A DNA stretch of 64,000 bases from DATKBT01 sp035546295 (GTDB lineage: Bacteria; Acidobacteriota; Thermoanaerobaculia; Multivoradales; Multivoraceae): contig DATKBT010000051.1 in the NCBI GenBank assembly GCA_035546295.1, positions 1 to 64,000 of the forward strand, read 5' to 3'. The position numbers were made by a program, and so were the translations under genes. Below are positions 35,437 to 44,886 of this stretch, in pieces. How positions within the stretch are numbered: the first letter of the stretch is position 1; each line of letters opens with the position of its first letter. A model generated the notes under the pieces. That model ran no database searches. It saw only the letters and a program-made list of their open reading frames with translations, and was not told where the DNA came from.

Positions 35437-35816
35437 CGCGTCTCCGACCGCCTCTGGAGTGCAAACCTGGGGCCATCCCCCGGCGAAGGAGTCCCGAGCC
35501 CCGGCGAGACCGGTCGTCGGGGGCGCCGAGGAGCGCCATCGGCAATCGATACCTGCGAGTTGCACCTTCTACCGCATGCACCTTCTACCGCATGCACCTT
35601 CTACCGCAGAGCACAGGCCTCGCGCGGCGGTGGGCCGTCTCGCGAGCACGGAGCGTGCCGGAACCGCCGCCGAGCGAGCGCCTTGGCGCGGTGGGGGTAA
35701 GCTCGGAGGGTCTGCTGCGCCGTCCGGGCGCGCCTCGACAGATCCGGACCTGACCGAGCCGATCGGGCAGTCTCCGTGGACAAGCCGGTCCCGCAGGGAG
35801 AGGAGGTCGAAGGAGC
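35437..35816. other. intergenic gap between divergent operons
   Basis: 380 bases separating the minus-strand NFGAH operon from the plus-strand iorAB operon. Contains the 16-bp tandem repeat at 35561-35608; no other element recognised. Confidence 0.45.
35561..35608. repeat. three tandem 16-bp units
   Basis: TGCACCTTCTACCGCA is present three times without a mismatch (35561-35576, 35577-35592, 35593-35608). A two-mismatch relative lies at 30928, so it may be a dispersed element. Confidence 0.95.
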
Positions 35817-36314
35817 ATGGCGATCACCTTCACGCTCAACGGTGCGCCGACCACCGTCGACGTGCCCCCCGAGATGCCCCTGCTCTGGGTCCTGCGCGAC
35901 GCGCTCGAGCTGCGCGGCGCGAAGTTCGGGTGCGGTCTCAACCAGTGCGGCGCCTGCACCGTCCACGTCGACGGCGAGGCTCGTCGCAGCTGCGTGCTGC
36001 CGATCTCGCGGATCGCGGGCGCCGAGGTCACCACCATCGAGGGGCTGTCCGCCGACGGCAGCCATCCGGTCCAGGTCGCCTGGAAGGAGATCGACGTGCC
36101 GCAGTGCGGGTACTGCCAGGCGGGCCAGATCATGACCGCCTCGGCGCTGCTCGCCAGGAACGCCGATCCGAGCGACGCTGAGATCGACGAGGCGATGGAC
36201 AACGTCTGCCGCTGCGCGACCTACCTGCGCATTCGAAAGGCCGTCCACCGCTCGGCGGAGCTGATGGCCGGCGCGCGCGCCGCCACCGCGACCTCGGAAC
36301 AGAGAGAAGGGTAG
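35817..36314 (+). CDS. iorA: 2Fe-2S subunit of a molybdenum hydroxylase (isoquinoline 1-oxidoreductase alpha type)
   Basis: The 165-residue electron-transfer subunit of a xanthine-oxidase-family enzyme. The plant-type cluster ligands are in KFGCGLNQCGACTVH (about 37-51) and RRSCVLP (about 61); the second cluster ligands are in QCGYCQAGQ (about 97-105) and NVCRCATYLRIR (about 130-141). Ribosome site AAGGAG. It is 9 bases ahead of the large subunit. Two-subunit enzymes of this type oxidise N-heterocycles or aldehydes in the periplasm and lack a flavin subunit. Confidence 0.93.
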   Translation: MAITFTLNGAPTTVDVPPEMPLLWVLRDALELRGAKFGCGLNQCGACTVHVDGEARRSCVLPISRIAGAEVTTIEGLSADGSHPVQVAWKEIDVPQCGYCQAGQIMTASALLARNADPSDAEIDEAMDNVCRCATYLRIRKAVHRSAELMAGARAATATSEQREG

Positions 36315-36323
36315 GCGGCGATC

Positions 36324-38549
36324 ATGAGCACTCCGACACGCGGTCGTCGTCCCCTGAGCCGGCGCCATTTCCTGCAGGTCTCGACGCTCGCCGGCGGCGG
36401 GCTCCTGCTCGGCGCCCGCATCGATCTCTCGGGCGGCCGTGCCGCCCTGGCCGCCGCCGGCGACGAAGGCGTTGCGGCGGCGCTCAACGCCTACGTCCGG
36501 ATCACGCCCGACGGCCTGGTCACCATCGTCGCCAAGAACCCCGAGATCGGCCAGGGGGTCAAGACGATGCTGCCGATGATGATCGCGGAGGAGCTCGACG
36601 TCGCGTGGGAGAACGTGCGGGTCGAGCAGGGCGACCTCGACCCGGTGCGCTACCCCGACCAGAGCGCGGGCGGCAGCCGTGCCACCCCGCGGGACTTCGA
36701 GCCGATGCGCCGCGTCGGCGCCGCGGGCCGCGCGCTGCTGGTGGCGGCCGCCGCACAGCGTCTCGGGGTGCCCGTGGACGAGCTCGAGACCGAGGCCGGT
36801 GTCGTCCGCCATCGCGCTTCGGGGAGGAGTGTTCGCTACGGCGAGATCGCTTCGGCGGCCGCCGAGCTCGAGGCCCCCGACCTCGACGCCGTGACTCTCA
36901 AGGACCCGAGCGCGTTCACCATCATCGGCACCCCCGTCCCCGGCGTCGACAATCACGCCATCGTTACCGGTCAGCCGCTGTTCGGCATCGACGTCGCGCT
37001 TCCCGGCATGAAGCACGCCGTGTTCGAGAAGTGCCCGGTCTACGGCGGCAGGCTGGTGAGGGCCAACCTCGACGAGGTGCGGGCCGAGCCCGGGGTGACC
37101 CACGTGCTGGCGACCGAGGGCATCGGCTCACCCGACGGGCTGCGCAGCGGGGTCGCAGTGGTCGCCGAGAGCTGGTGGGCGGCCGAGAACGCCCGCCGAA
37201 AGCTGCGCGCCGAGTGGGACGAAGGCGCGGGCGCCAGCCAGAGCAGCGAAGGCTTCGAGCGCCAAGCCGAGGAGCTGGCGAAGGCGTCGCCGCAGACGAT
37301 GCTCCTGCGCTACGGCGACGTCGAGTCGGCGCTGGGCGCGGCGGCGAAGACGGTCTCGGCCTCGTATGCCTATCCCTTCCTCGCCCATGCCACCCTCGAG
37401 CCCCAGAACTGCACCGCACGCTGGGTCGCCGAGGGGCGCGACGGCCGCCTCGAGATGTGGGTGCCGACGCAGCGCCCCGAGCGCGGGCGCGCGCTGGTCG
37501 CCGAGGTCCTCGGTCTCGCCGAGAGCGCCATCGACGTGCATCTGACGCGCATCGGCGGCGGCTTCGGTCGGCGCCTCGACAACGACTACATGGTCGAGGC
37601 GGCGTGGATCGCGCGCGAGGTGGGCGCCCCGGTCAAGCTGCTGTGGACGCGCGAGGAGGACACCCGGCAGGATCGCTATCGCCCCGCCGGGTTTCACTTC
37701 CTCGAGGCCGGCCTCGATGCGAATGGCAGGCTGACCGCCTGGCGCAATCACTTCGTCACCTTCGGAGAGGGCGAGCGCGCCGCGCGCGGCGCCGGCTTCC
37801 GTTCCTTCGAGTTCCCCCAGTGGTTCGTGCCGAGCTACGAGGCCGGGATGTCGACGATGCCGTTGAACCTGCCGACCGGTGCGCTGCGCGCTCCGACCGC
37901 CAACGCCGTGTCGTTCGTGATGCAGTCGTTCATCGACGAGCTGGCGCACGCGGCGGACGAGGACCCGGTGGCGTTTCGGCTCGAGCTGCTCGATGGCCTC
38001 CAGGAGAGCGGCGGTGAGGGCGCGCTCGACGCGACGCGCATGCGCGGGGTGCTCGAGCTGGTAGCCGAGAAGTCGGGCTGGCGAAGCAAGAGCCTGCCGA
38101 AGGGAAGCGGCATGGGCGTCGCCTTCCACTACAGCCACCGCGGCCACTTCGCGGAGGTGGTGCAGGCGACGGTCAGCCGCGCCGGTGAGCTGACGGTCGA
38201 CCAGGTCTGGGTCGCCGGCGACGTCGGACGCTTCATCGTCAACCCCAGCAACGCCGAGAACCAGGTGCAGGGAGCGGTGCTCGACGGCATCGGCCAGGCG
38301 CTCGGTCAGGAGATCACGCTGCGCGGGGGGCGGGTCCTCCAGCGTGACTTTCGCGGTTTCCCCCTCCTGCGCATGCGGCAGGCCCCGCCGGTCGAGGTCC
38401 ACTTCCTGCGCACCGACCACGAGACCACCGGGCTCGGAGAGCCGTCGTTGCCGCCGGCGCCGCCCGCGTTGTGCAACGCGATCTTCGCCGCCACCGGCAA
38501 GCGAGTGCGGTCGCTGCCGCTGTCGAGGCACGACCTGAGCTGGTCGTGA
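36324..38549 (+). CDS. iorB: molybdopterin-binding subunit of a molybdenum hydroxylase (isoquinoline 1-oxidoreductase beta type)
   Basis: 741 residues: a Tat signal (LSRRHFLQVSTLAGGGLLLG, 14-33), then the beta-subunit fold. Seen: AKNPEIGQGVKTMLPMMIAE (about 72-91), DQSAGGSRATPRDFEPMRR, the FLAHATLEPQNCTA molybdenum-pocket segment (about 352-365), RIGGGFGRRLDNDY (about 412-425) and the C-terminal GLGEPSLPPAPPALCNAIFA with the conserved active-site Glu. The Tat signal fits export of the folded cofactor-bearing complex, the small subunit going along as a passenger. Substrate unknown; IorB homologues act on quinolines, aldehydes or nicotinate-like rings. Confidence 0.93.
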   Translation: MSTPTRGRRPLSRRHFLQVSTLAGGGLLLGARIDLSGGRAALAAAGDEGVAAALNAYVRITPDGLVTIVAKNPEIGQGVKTMLPMMIAEELDVAWENVRVEQGDLDPVRYPDQSAGGSRATPRDFEPMRRVGAAGRALLVAAAAQRLGVPVDELETEAGVVRHRASGRSVRYGEIASAAAELEAPDLDAVTLKDPSAFTIIGTPVPGVDNHAIVTGQPLFGIDVALPGMKHAVFEKCPVYGGRLVRANLDEVRAEPGVTHVLATEGIGSPDGLRSGVAVVAESWWAAENARRKLRAEWDEGAGASQSSEGFERQAEELAKASPQTMLLRYGDVESALGAAAKTVSASYAYPFLAHATLEPQNCTARWVAEGRDGRLEMWVPTQRPERGRALVAEVLGLAESAIDVHLTRIGGGFGRRLDNDYMVEAAWIAREVGAPVKLLWTREEDTRQDRYRPAGFHFLEAGLDANGRLTAWRNHFVTFGEGERAARGAGFRSFEFPQWFVPSYEAGMSTMPLNLPTGALRAPTANAVSFVMQSFIDELAHAADEDPVAFRLELLDGLQESGGEGALDATRMRGVLELVAEKSGWRSKSLPKGSGMGVAFHYSHRGHFAEVVQATVSRAGELTVDQVWVAGDVGRFIVNPSNAENQVQGAVLDGIGQALGQEITLRGGRVLQRDFRGFPLLRMRQAPPVEVHFLRTDHETTGLGEPSLPPAPPALCNAIFAATGKRVRSLPLSRHDLSWS

Positions 38550-38666
38550 AGCCGGGCGGTCGGTCGTGATCTCGCACCGCCGCGGCTCGGTTCCGCGGGT
38601 TGCCGGCGTAGCGCGCGACGAGCGCTGCACCGGCGAGGAGCTCGAGCTGCCGCCGGGGCCGGGCTG

Positions 38667-39447
38667 GTGACGATCCTGCGACGCGACGACGGGGTCGACC
38701 TCTACTACGAGGTCCACGGCGCCGGCCCCGTCGTGCTGCTGAGCCACGGCTTCGCGTCGACCTCGCAGATGTGGCGCGGCCAGATCGCGGAGCTCGCGCG
38801 CGACCACACGCTCGTGCTGTGGGAACATGCGCGGACATGGCCGCTCCTCCTCGCCGGCGGACCCCGCCCGCTACAGCCGAGACGCCACCGTCGGCGACAT
38901 GGCCGCGGTTCTCGATGCTGTTCTCGATGCGGTCGGGGCGACGACGGCGATCGTCGGCGGGCTGTCGCTCGGCGGCTACATGTCGCTGGCGTTCCATCGC
39001 GCTCACCCCGAGCGGGTCCGCGCGCTGCTGATCTTCGACACCGGCCCAGGCTTCAAGAACCCGAAGTCGCGCGCCGACTGGAACCGTTCCGCCGAAAGGA
39101 CCGCCGCAGAGCTCGACGAGAAGGGGCGCTCAGCGCTGCGCACGCGCAGCGCCGAGCGCCAGCTCGCGGAGCATCGCGACGCCCGCGGCCTGGTGCTCGC
39201 GGCCCGCAACATGCTCACCCAGCACGATGCGACGGTGATCGAGTGGCTGCCGCACATCGAGGCGCCGACGCTGGTGCTGGTCGGCGCCGACGACGAGCCG
39301 TTCCTGGCAGCCACCGACTACATGGCGAAGAAGATCCCGCATGCCGAGAAGGTGGTGATCGCGAACGCCGGGCACGCCGCCAACCTCGATCAGCCGGAGG
39401 CCTTCAACCAGTCCGTGCGCTCCTTCCTCGACGCTCATCGGCTTTGA
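38667..39447 (+). pseudogene. alpha/beta hydrolase with a one-base insertion
   Basis: The first frame (GTG 38667) gives TILRRDDGVDLYYEVHGAGP, then VVLLSHGFASTSQMW, and is lost after TLVLW. The next frame continues exactly: MRGHGRSSSPADPARYSRDA, the nucleophile elbow GGLSLGGYMSL, LVLVGADDEPF and GHAANLDQPEAFN. An extra A at 38824-38825 (GGGAAC instead of GGGAC) explains the break. Without it the protein would be a normal hydrolase of about 259 residues of the 3-oxoadipate enol-lactonase-like class. Either an assembly error or a young pseudogene. Overlaps the convergent methyltransferase gene by 13 bases. Confidence 0.75.
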
Positions 39448-40109
39448 CCGGGCCTCGGTTGCTCCGCGATCAGCACCTCGCTGCAGATGGCGAACGCGCA
39501 CACGACCTCCCGGTGGGTGATCTGCCACTCGGCGGCATACGCTGCGAGCCGAAGGGGACGGCAACCCCCGACGACACGTGGGCTGAGGGAGTGAAGTGTG
39601 GTCCAGAGGCGGCAAACACACCGGGACAGCAGGGTCTGGCCGAACGTCAAGCCGATCAGGCAGAGGCGCCCACCAGGTGCGAGCACCCGCCCTGCCTCGT
39701 GCAACGTCGCGTGGATCTCCTGCTCGCTCAGGAGGTCGAGAACGTAGGCGGAGAGGAACCGGTCGCACGTGTCGTCGCCCAGCGGGAGGTGCGGCGAGCC
39801 GTCGGTGAGCCGGATCTCGGTACGATCCGACCACGGCGCGATGCGCTCCCGGGCGAGCCGGGCCATGGTTCGGCTGAGATCGAAGCCGGCGTACGTCGCC
39901 TCGGACGGGAGGCGCTCTTCGAGCAGGCGCGCCGCCAACCGGCCCGTGCCACATCCGAGCTCGACGACGGAGCGGGCGCTCTCGAAATCGGCGCGCCGGA
40001 GGAGAGCGTCGATCGCGGGATCCTCGTAGAACCTCTGCCAATCCTGGTTGCGACCGAAGCGGTCGTAGAAGGCTCTCGCCTCTTCGTGCGAAAGGTGCCG
40101 GGTTGCCAT
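39435..40109 (-). CDS. class I SAM-dependent methyltransferase
   Basis: A 224-residue methyltransferase. SAM-binding motif I is VVELGCGTGRLAARLL (about 48-63), motif II YAGFDLSRTMARLAR (about 73-87), then DTCDRFLSAYVLDLL (about 112-126) and the post-motif AGRVLAPGGRLCLIGL. The C-terminal part is Cys/Trp-rich and hydrophobic. Substrate unknown. The start codon ATG 40109 gives MATRHLSHEE. Convergent overlap with the hydrolase suggests the two end at a shared boundary. Confidence 0.85.
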   Translation of the reverse strand: MATRHLSHEEARAFYDRFGRNQDWQRFYEDPAIDALLRRADFESARSVVELGCGTGRLAARLLEERLPSEATYAGFDLSRTMARLARERIAPWSDRTEIRLTDGSPHLPLGDDTCDRFLSAYVLDLLSEQEIHATLHEAGRVLAPGGRLCLIGLTFGQTLLSRCVCRLWTTLHSLSPRVVGGCRPLRLAAYAAEWQITHREVVCAFAICSEVLIAEQPRPGQSR

Positions 40110-40227
40110 CGGTGACCTTTGTATCGTGCATCCGCCGGAAGTGGTTCTTGTGACTCCTACGGGTCCGCCCTCAGATTGTCGAGTCGGCTCGGCGAACGAA
40201 GGGGCGCCATCGAGCGCAGACGGGTTG

Positions 40228-41769
40228 CTATGAGCCCGCGATCACCTCCGGAGGCACCACGAGCTGGAGGGTGAGGTCGATCCTGTGCCCGCCGAGCGCC
40301 GCGAGCTGCTCGGGGACCGCGTTTTCCGCCGAGGCGCTCGCGCCCCACAGCACGGCGGCGTCGAGGCCTGGGCGAGGAGGTTCTCGTTGAGCTTGCGGTT
40401 GGTCCACGACCAGGGCAGGGTGAGGCCGAAGCGGAACGCCGAGAGCCTGGGCGCGCCCTGGACGGGCTCGGGCATGTCGGCTGCGAGGTCGACCTTCCAG
40501 CCGGCGCGGCTGCGGCCGAAGGTGCCGGTGTAGCTGCGCTGGCCGAGATAGCTGATCCGAGTGGCCGTCGCAGCGCCCACGTGAACCTGTTGCTCGACGT
40601 AGAGCAGGCGGCGCTGGGACTCGTCGCCGAGGCGCAGCCACGGTCCGATGCCGAGCGAGAAGCCGAAGCTCCGCCGCTGCTCGACGTGTCTCTCGCGCAG
40701 GTAGAGCTCGAGCTCCGTCTCGTCGTCCCACTCGGCGCGCGCCAGGACGTCGCTCATCTGGCCGCCGGCGAGCAGCCGGTGCTGCGCGGAGAGCGCCCGT
40801 TCGGAGAGCTTCACCTGGAGCAGAGCGGAGGTGGTCTCGATGCGGGAGTACTCGTAGCGGAAGCCGATCTCGATCTTTGCGGTCGCGATCTCGTGGAGCG
40901 TCTCGCGGAGCCGCTGGTCGAGCTCCTCGAGCGCCGCCTTCGCCTGGCTGGTGGAGACTCCCAACCACTCGCCGACCTTCTCGAGGAGACTGCCGTCGCT
41001 CGCCGACAGATCCCCCTGCGCCCTGGCGACGAGGCGCTGCAGGGTGCTCGCCGCGAAGCCGAGGCGCTGGTGGAGGAGCGCTCCCACGATCCGCTCCACC
41101 TGCTGTGGATCGTCCCACTGGGCGACGATGCCGAGGCCGGCCCCGGTGCCCGCGGTGCGGGAGGCGGACTTCTTCACCGAGACCCGATAGGGGCGCTGCC
41201 GGCTGCGGTCGCGCGAGAGGACCAGGTCGAAGTCGTCGGTGAAGGAGACGCGAGCCGCGATCTCGGCTCCGACGCCGACCCGGACGTCGATCATTCCGGC
41301 GGCGCCGAGGGCGGAGGCGAGGCGGTTGAGGCCGAAGGAGGGCCCAGCTCACGGTGACCGCGGCCTCGAGCCCTCCGTGCGTGCGGTAGAGCAGCGCCTC
41401 CCCCGGCTCGAGCGCCAGCACGTCGCTCAGAGACAGCGCGAATCTCGGGCGCCGCAGATCCTCGACGATCGCCTGGCCGGCCGGCTGTGTCCGCGGGTGG
41501 CGCCGATAGTCGGCGAAGGTGACACTGCCGTCGGCGGCGATGCTCAAGCCGGTGGCGCCGAGACTGCCGGCCCCCTCGAGCCGGAGCTTTCCCTTGGCCT
41601 GGTACTTGAGCCAGGCATCGGCGGGGTCGTAGCGGACGTGGACCGGCGCCTCGACCGGCGGCAGGCGCTGCGCGCCGCCCGTCGACAGCGACGATGTCGA
41701 CGGTGCCGTGTCGCTCTGCGCGAGGACGCCGTCCGGATCGACGGTGTCCTCGTCGTCGAACAGCGTCAC
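40228..41769 (-). pseudogene. gene of unknown function broken by two compensating frameshifts
   Basis: Three segments in two frames make one coherent protein of about 510 residues. Segment 1 (41769 to about 41345): VTLFDDEDTVDPDGVLAQ... to AAVTVSWA. Segment 2 (about 41345 to 40375, other frame): SFGLNRLASALGAAGMIDVR and a beta-rich, charged stretch with repeated LELYLRER/EIGFRYEYSR strands and WLRLGDESQRRLLYVEQQ. Segment 3 returns to the first frame: LDAAVLWGASASAENAVPEQ, ending LQLVVPPEVIAGS. The N-terminus lacks a signal peptide in this frame, so a third break may exist upstream. It looks like a large beta-strand-rich envelope protein; no family recognised. Confidence 0.5.
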
Positions 41770-41932
41770 GCTGAGCTCGGCATAACAGCATGCAACGTCT
41801 CGGCGGGGAGGCGCGGGCGCGCCCGGAGGATCCGGGGACCGACGCCCCGCCGGTTCACCGGCGCGAGCGGAGGACGGCGGTGTCGTGCGCGACCGGCAGC
41901 GGCGTCGGCCGATCCCCCGCGGACCGTCGGCG

Positions 41933-43300
41933 TCAGCCGCCGGCCGCCATCGACGGCGCGATGTTCTGGTTGTGGTGGAAGGCGTTGTCGGGGTCCCAGC
42001 GCTTCTTGAGCTCGACCAGGCGCCGCGTGTGCTCGGGTCCGTACGCCTCGCCGATGCGATCCGCCTCCTGGGCGTTCAGGTAGTTCACGTAGACCGCGCC
42101 GGTGGAAAACGGCATGGTCGCGGCGAACGCCTCGCGCGCCCACTGCACGTTGGCCTCGTCGCCGCCCGGGTCGTCCCAGGCCGAGCTGATCATCAGGTTG
42201 TGCTCGACGTCCCGCTGTCCGTACGCCGTCTCCTCGGCGCCGATGCGCGCCACCGCGCCGCCGAAGAGGTGCTCGATGGCGATCAGGAAGGTCGGCGAAG
42301 GGACTTTCGCCGCGCGATCGACCAGGGCCTCGATCAGGCCGCCACCGACCTCGGCGAGGTAATGGGACTTCCAGTAGTTGCGCCGTCCCGGAGGCTGTGC
42401 CGCGTCGAACGCCTGCTGGACGACGCAGTAGGGCTTGGCTCCGATCTCGTCGAGCAGCACGGTGCCGCACCTGCGCAGGGGCGCGAGCACTTTCTCACCT
42501 TCCTCGTGAGGACCATTGAAGACCGAGTAGATGCCGGCGACGGGATCCCCGTCCGGCGTGTCGAGCAGTGCCGCCATCGAGCCCAGCTCGTCGGGAGCCG
42601 ACGCCGTGACATCGGCCCACGCTTCGAACACCTGCTTCGTCTCGGCTCGAGGGAAGAGGAGGAGACCGGCGAGCAGCTCGCCGACCTCATGGAGCCGGTA
42701 CTCGAAGGAGGTGACGATGCCGAAGTTGCCGCCGCCGCCGCGCAGGCCCCAGAACAGATCCGGGTTCTCGTCGGCGCTGGCGGTCACCACGCGGCCGTCG
42801 GCGGTGACCACCTGCGCCGAGATCAGCTCGTCGCAGGCGAGGCCGTAGGAGCGCGACAGCCAGCCGAAGCCGCCCCCCAGAGTGAGCCCGCCGATCCCCG
42901 TGGTCGAGATCGCGCCGCCCGTGGAGGCGAGGCCGAAGACCTGCGTCTCCCGGTCGTAGTCCCCCCAGGTGGCGCCTCCCTGCGCGCGGGCCGAAAGACC
43001 CACGGAATCGACGTGCACCGCCCGCATCGCGGAAAGGTCGATGAGCAGCCCGCCCTCGCACAGCGCGCTGCCGGCCACGTTGTGGCCGCCTCCGTGCACC
43101 GCGACCGCCAGGTCGTTCTCGCGCGCGAAGCGCAGCGCCGCGACGACGTCGGCGACTCCCGTGCAGCGGGCGATCGCGGCCGGGCGCTTGTCGATCATCA
43201 CGTTCCAGATGCGGCGCGCCGCGTCGTAGCCGTCGTCGGCCGGCAGCAGCACGCGTCCGAGCAGCGCGCCGCGCAGAGTCTCGAGTCCGTTGTTGCTCAT
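41933..43300 (-). CDS. FAD-binding oxidoreductase (berberine-bridge-like, covalent flavin)
   Basis: A 455-residue member of the PCMH/BBE oxidase group. The FAD domain shows DLAVAVHGGGHNVAGSALCE (about 64-83), whose His after GGG is the usual covalent-flavin site, GGAISTTGIGGLTLGGGFGW and the VVTADGRVVTAS strand; the C-terminal BBE motif is YVNYLNAQEADRIGEAYG...RWDPDNAFHHNQNI. The second (cysteinyl) flavin link of plant BBEs is not evident. Such enzymes oxidise sugars, alcohols or alkaloid-like compounds. ATG 43300 has a GAGGGA site. Confidence 0.88.
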   Translation of the reverse strand: MSNNGLETLRGALLGRVLLPADDGYDAARRIWNVMIDKRPAAIARCTGVADVVAALRFARENDLAVAVHGGGHNVAGSALCEGGLLIDLSAMRAVHVDSVGLSARAQGGATWGDYDRETQVFGLASTGGAISTTGIGGLTLGGGFGWLSRSYGLACDELISAQVVTADGRVVTASADENPDLFWGLRGGGGNFGIVTSFEYRLHEVGELLAGLLLFPRAETKQVFEAWADVTASAPDELGSMAALLDTPDGDPVAGIYSVFNGPHEEGEKVLAPLRRCGTVLLDEIGAKPYCVVQQAFDAAQPPGRRNYWKSHYLAEVGGGLIEALVDRAAKVPSPTFLIAIEHLFGGAVARIGAEETAYGQRDVEHNLMISSAWDDPGGDEANVQWAREAFAATMPFSTGAVYVNYLNAQEADRIGEAYGPEHTRRLVELKKRWDPDNAFHHNQNIAPSMAAGG

Positions 43301-43433
43301 CGTTCCCTCGCTCCCTCCCGCAGGGTGTCGTGCCGGTGGTGTGGTTCCATCCTGCGCCAGGCGCTGTCGTGCCGGCGGCCGGCGCTGTCGGCCGCCCGTC
43401 GTGCAGGCCATCCCGGGTCGATGCGATTCGAGT

Positions 43434-44792
43434 CTAACCAGACGCTTCGGCGTCGGCTGTTCGGGATCGAGATCTCCGCGCCGCCGGATCCATCGAGCCG
43501 GCGCCGCGCGCCACCCGCTCGAGCCCTTCGTCGAGCTCGGGAAGCCGGCGCGACCACTCGAACACGCGAAAGGCCTCCACCAGGGCCTCGAGGGAGCCTC
43601 CAGGCAGGCGCTCCTCGCCCCGAGCCAGCTCCTCGATCCGCTTCGCCAGGTCCGCCGCGCCTCCCCTCCACAGGAACGCGTGCGGCTGGGCGGGGCCGGC
43701 GCCGCCGGCGTCCAGCAGCTCCGGGTAGGAGAGCCGGTCCGGCAGCAACGGGCGCGCCCCGGCGAGCACGGCCTCGACCGCCGCCAGGCCGAAGAACTCA
43801 TGGCGCGCCGTGGAGACGAAGACGTCGGCGCTGCGCAGCAGCTCGAGATAGCGCTCGCGCGGGAGGTGGCCGAGCTCGCCGAGCCGCTCGCCCAGGCGCT
43901 CGCGCACGCCGGCGAAGACCGCGGGAACCTCCGAGAAGCTCTGGCCCACGATCGAGACGCGCAGCGGCAGGCGAGCCTCGACCCGCTCGAGCGCGTCGAA
44001 CAGCAGCTCGGGCCCCTTGTCGTGCTCCCAGCGCGCCGCCCACACCAGGTGCAGAGCGGCCCCTCGCGCCCTCGGCGGTCGCGGGCGGCCGCCCTCCGCG
44101 ACGGAGCCGAGCGGGCTCTCCACTCCCGGCCACTCGACGCGGCTGCGCTCCTCGACCACTTTCGGGGCGAAGTCGAGCCGACGGTCCGGCATGCGCCGCA
44201 GCAGCCGGGGGAGGGCCTCGAGAAAGGAGCGGCGGTGGTAGTGCGAGTTGAACCAGCACTCGCTCGCCGCCAGCGCCGAGACCAGGTTGGTCAGGGCGAA
44301 GTGGAGGTCGCGCTCGTCCTCGCGCTGGACCGGGTAAGTGAGCTGGTTCTCGTGGAAGTACAGGACGGCCGGCAGCGCGCGCACCGCCGGTGGAGCGAGG
44401 CCGCGGAAGGCGGCGAGATCCAGCATGTCCGAGCAGAAGACCACGTCCCAGCGCTCGCCGCGGTCGACCCGCCCAGCGACCTGCCGCGCCAGGTCGGGCG
44501 CCGACTGCCGCATCCGCCACTTCCAGTGGCTGGCCGGAAGCCCGAGCACCGTGAACCGGTGGCGGCTGCGTTCGGTCCACTGGTCGAGGAGCTGCCGATG
44601 GCTTCCGCCGTAGAACGGCTCGAGCGCGAGGACGCGCAGCGGCGCGCCCGCGGCCCGGGTTTGCGACTCCGAGGGATCGGCGACGGCTGAGTCATCGTCG
44701 GTCGGGTCGTCGGCGGTCTCATCGTCGACGGTCGGGTCGTCGGCGGTCGTGCTCACGACGTTTCGTTCGTTGCGGGCGGAGGGGGGCTGCAC
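43434..44792 (-). CDS. DUF3524 glycosyltransferase (tRNA-queuosine mannosyltransferase-like)
   Basis: About 452 residues with a DUF3524 N-terminal domain: LRVLALEPFYGGSHRQLLDQ (about 52-71), LPASHWKWRMRQS, VVFCSDMLDLAAFRGL and YFHENQLTYPVQ, then a GT4-type domain with VWAARWEHDKGPELLF and STARHEFFGLAAVEAVLAG (the donor-binding motif). This pairing marks the queuosine-tRNA mannosyltransferase family (QTMAN), which mannosylates queuosine in tRNA-Asp. The first 45 residues are an Asp/Thr-rich tail encoded by a 30-bp duplication (44698-44757). GTG 44756 is an alternative start. No queuosine genes are nearby. Confidence 0.85.
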   Translation of the reverse strand: MQPPSARNERNVVSTTADDPTVDDETADDPTDDDSAVADPSESQTRAAGAPLRVLALEPFYGGSHRQLLDQWTERSRHRFTVLGLPASHWKWRMRQSAPDLARQVAGRVDRGERWDVVFCSDMLDLAAFRGLAPPAVRALPAVLYFHENQLTYPVQREDERDLHFALTNLVSALAASECWFNSHYHRRSFLEALPRLLRRMPDRRLDFAPKVVEERSRVEWPGVESPLGSVAEGGRPRPPRARGAALHLVWAARWEHDKGPELLFDALERVEARLPLRVSIVGQSFSEVPAVFAGVRERLGERLGELGHLPRERYLELLRSADVFVSTARHEFFGLAAVEAVLAGARPLLPDRLSYPELLDAGGAGPAQPHAFLWRGGAADLAKRIEELARGEERLPGGSLEALVEAFRVFEWSRRLPELDEGLERVARGAGSMDPAARRSRSRTADAEASG

Positions 44793-44886
44793 TTGGGTGG
44801 GCTCTGGCCGGGTCGCGTCGGTCTGATGGTGTCAGCCCCGGGCTTGCCGGCGGCGCTGCGCCTGCGACTGGTAGACTGCTCACCCG

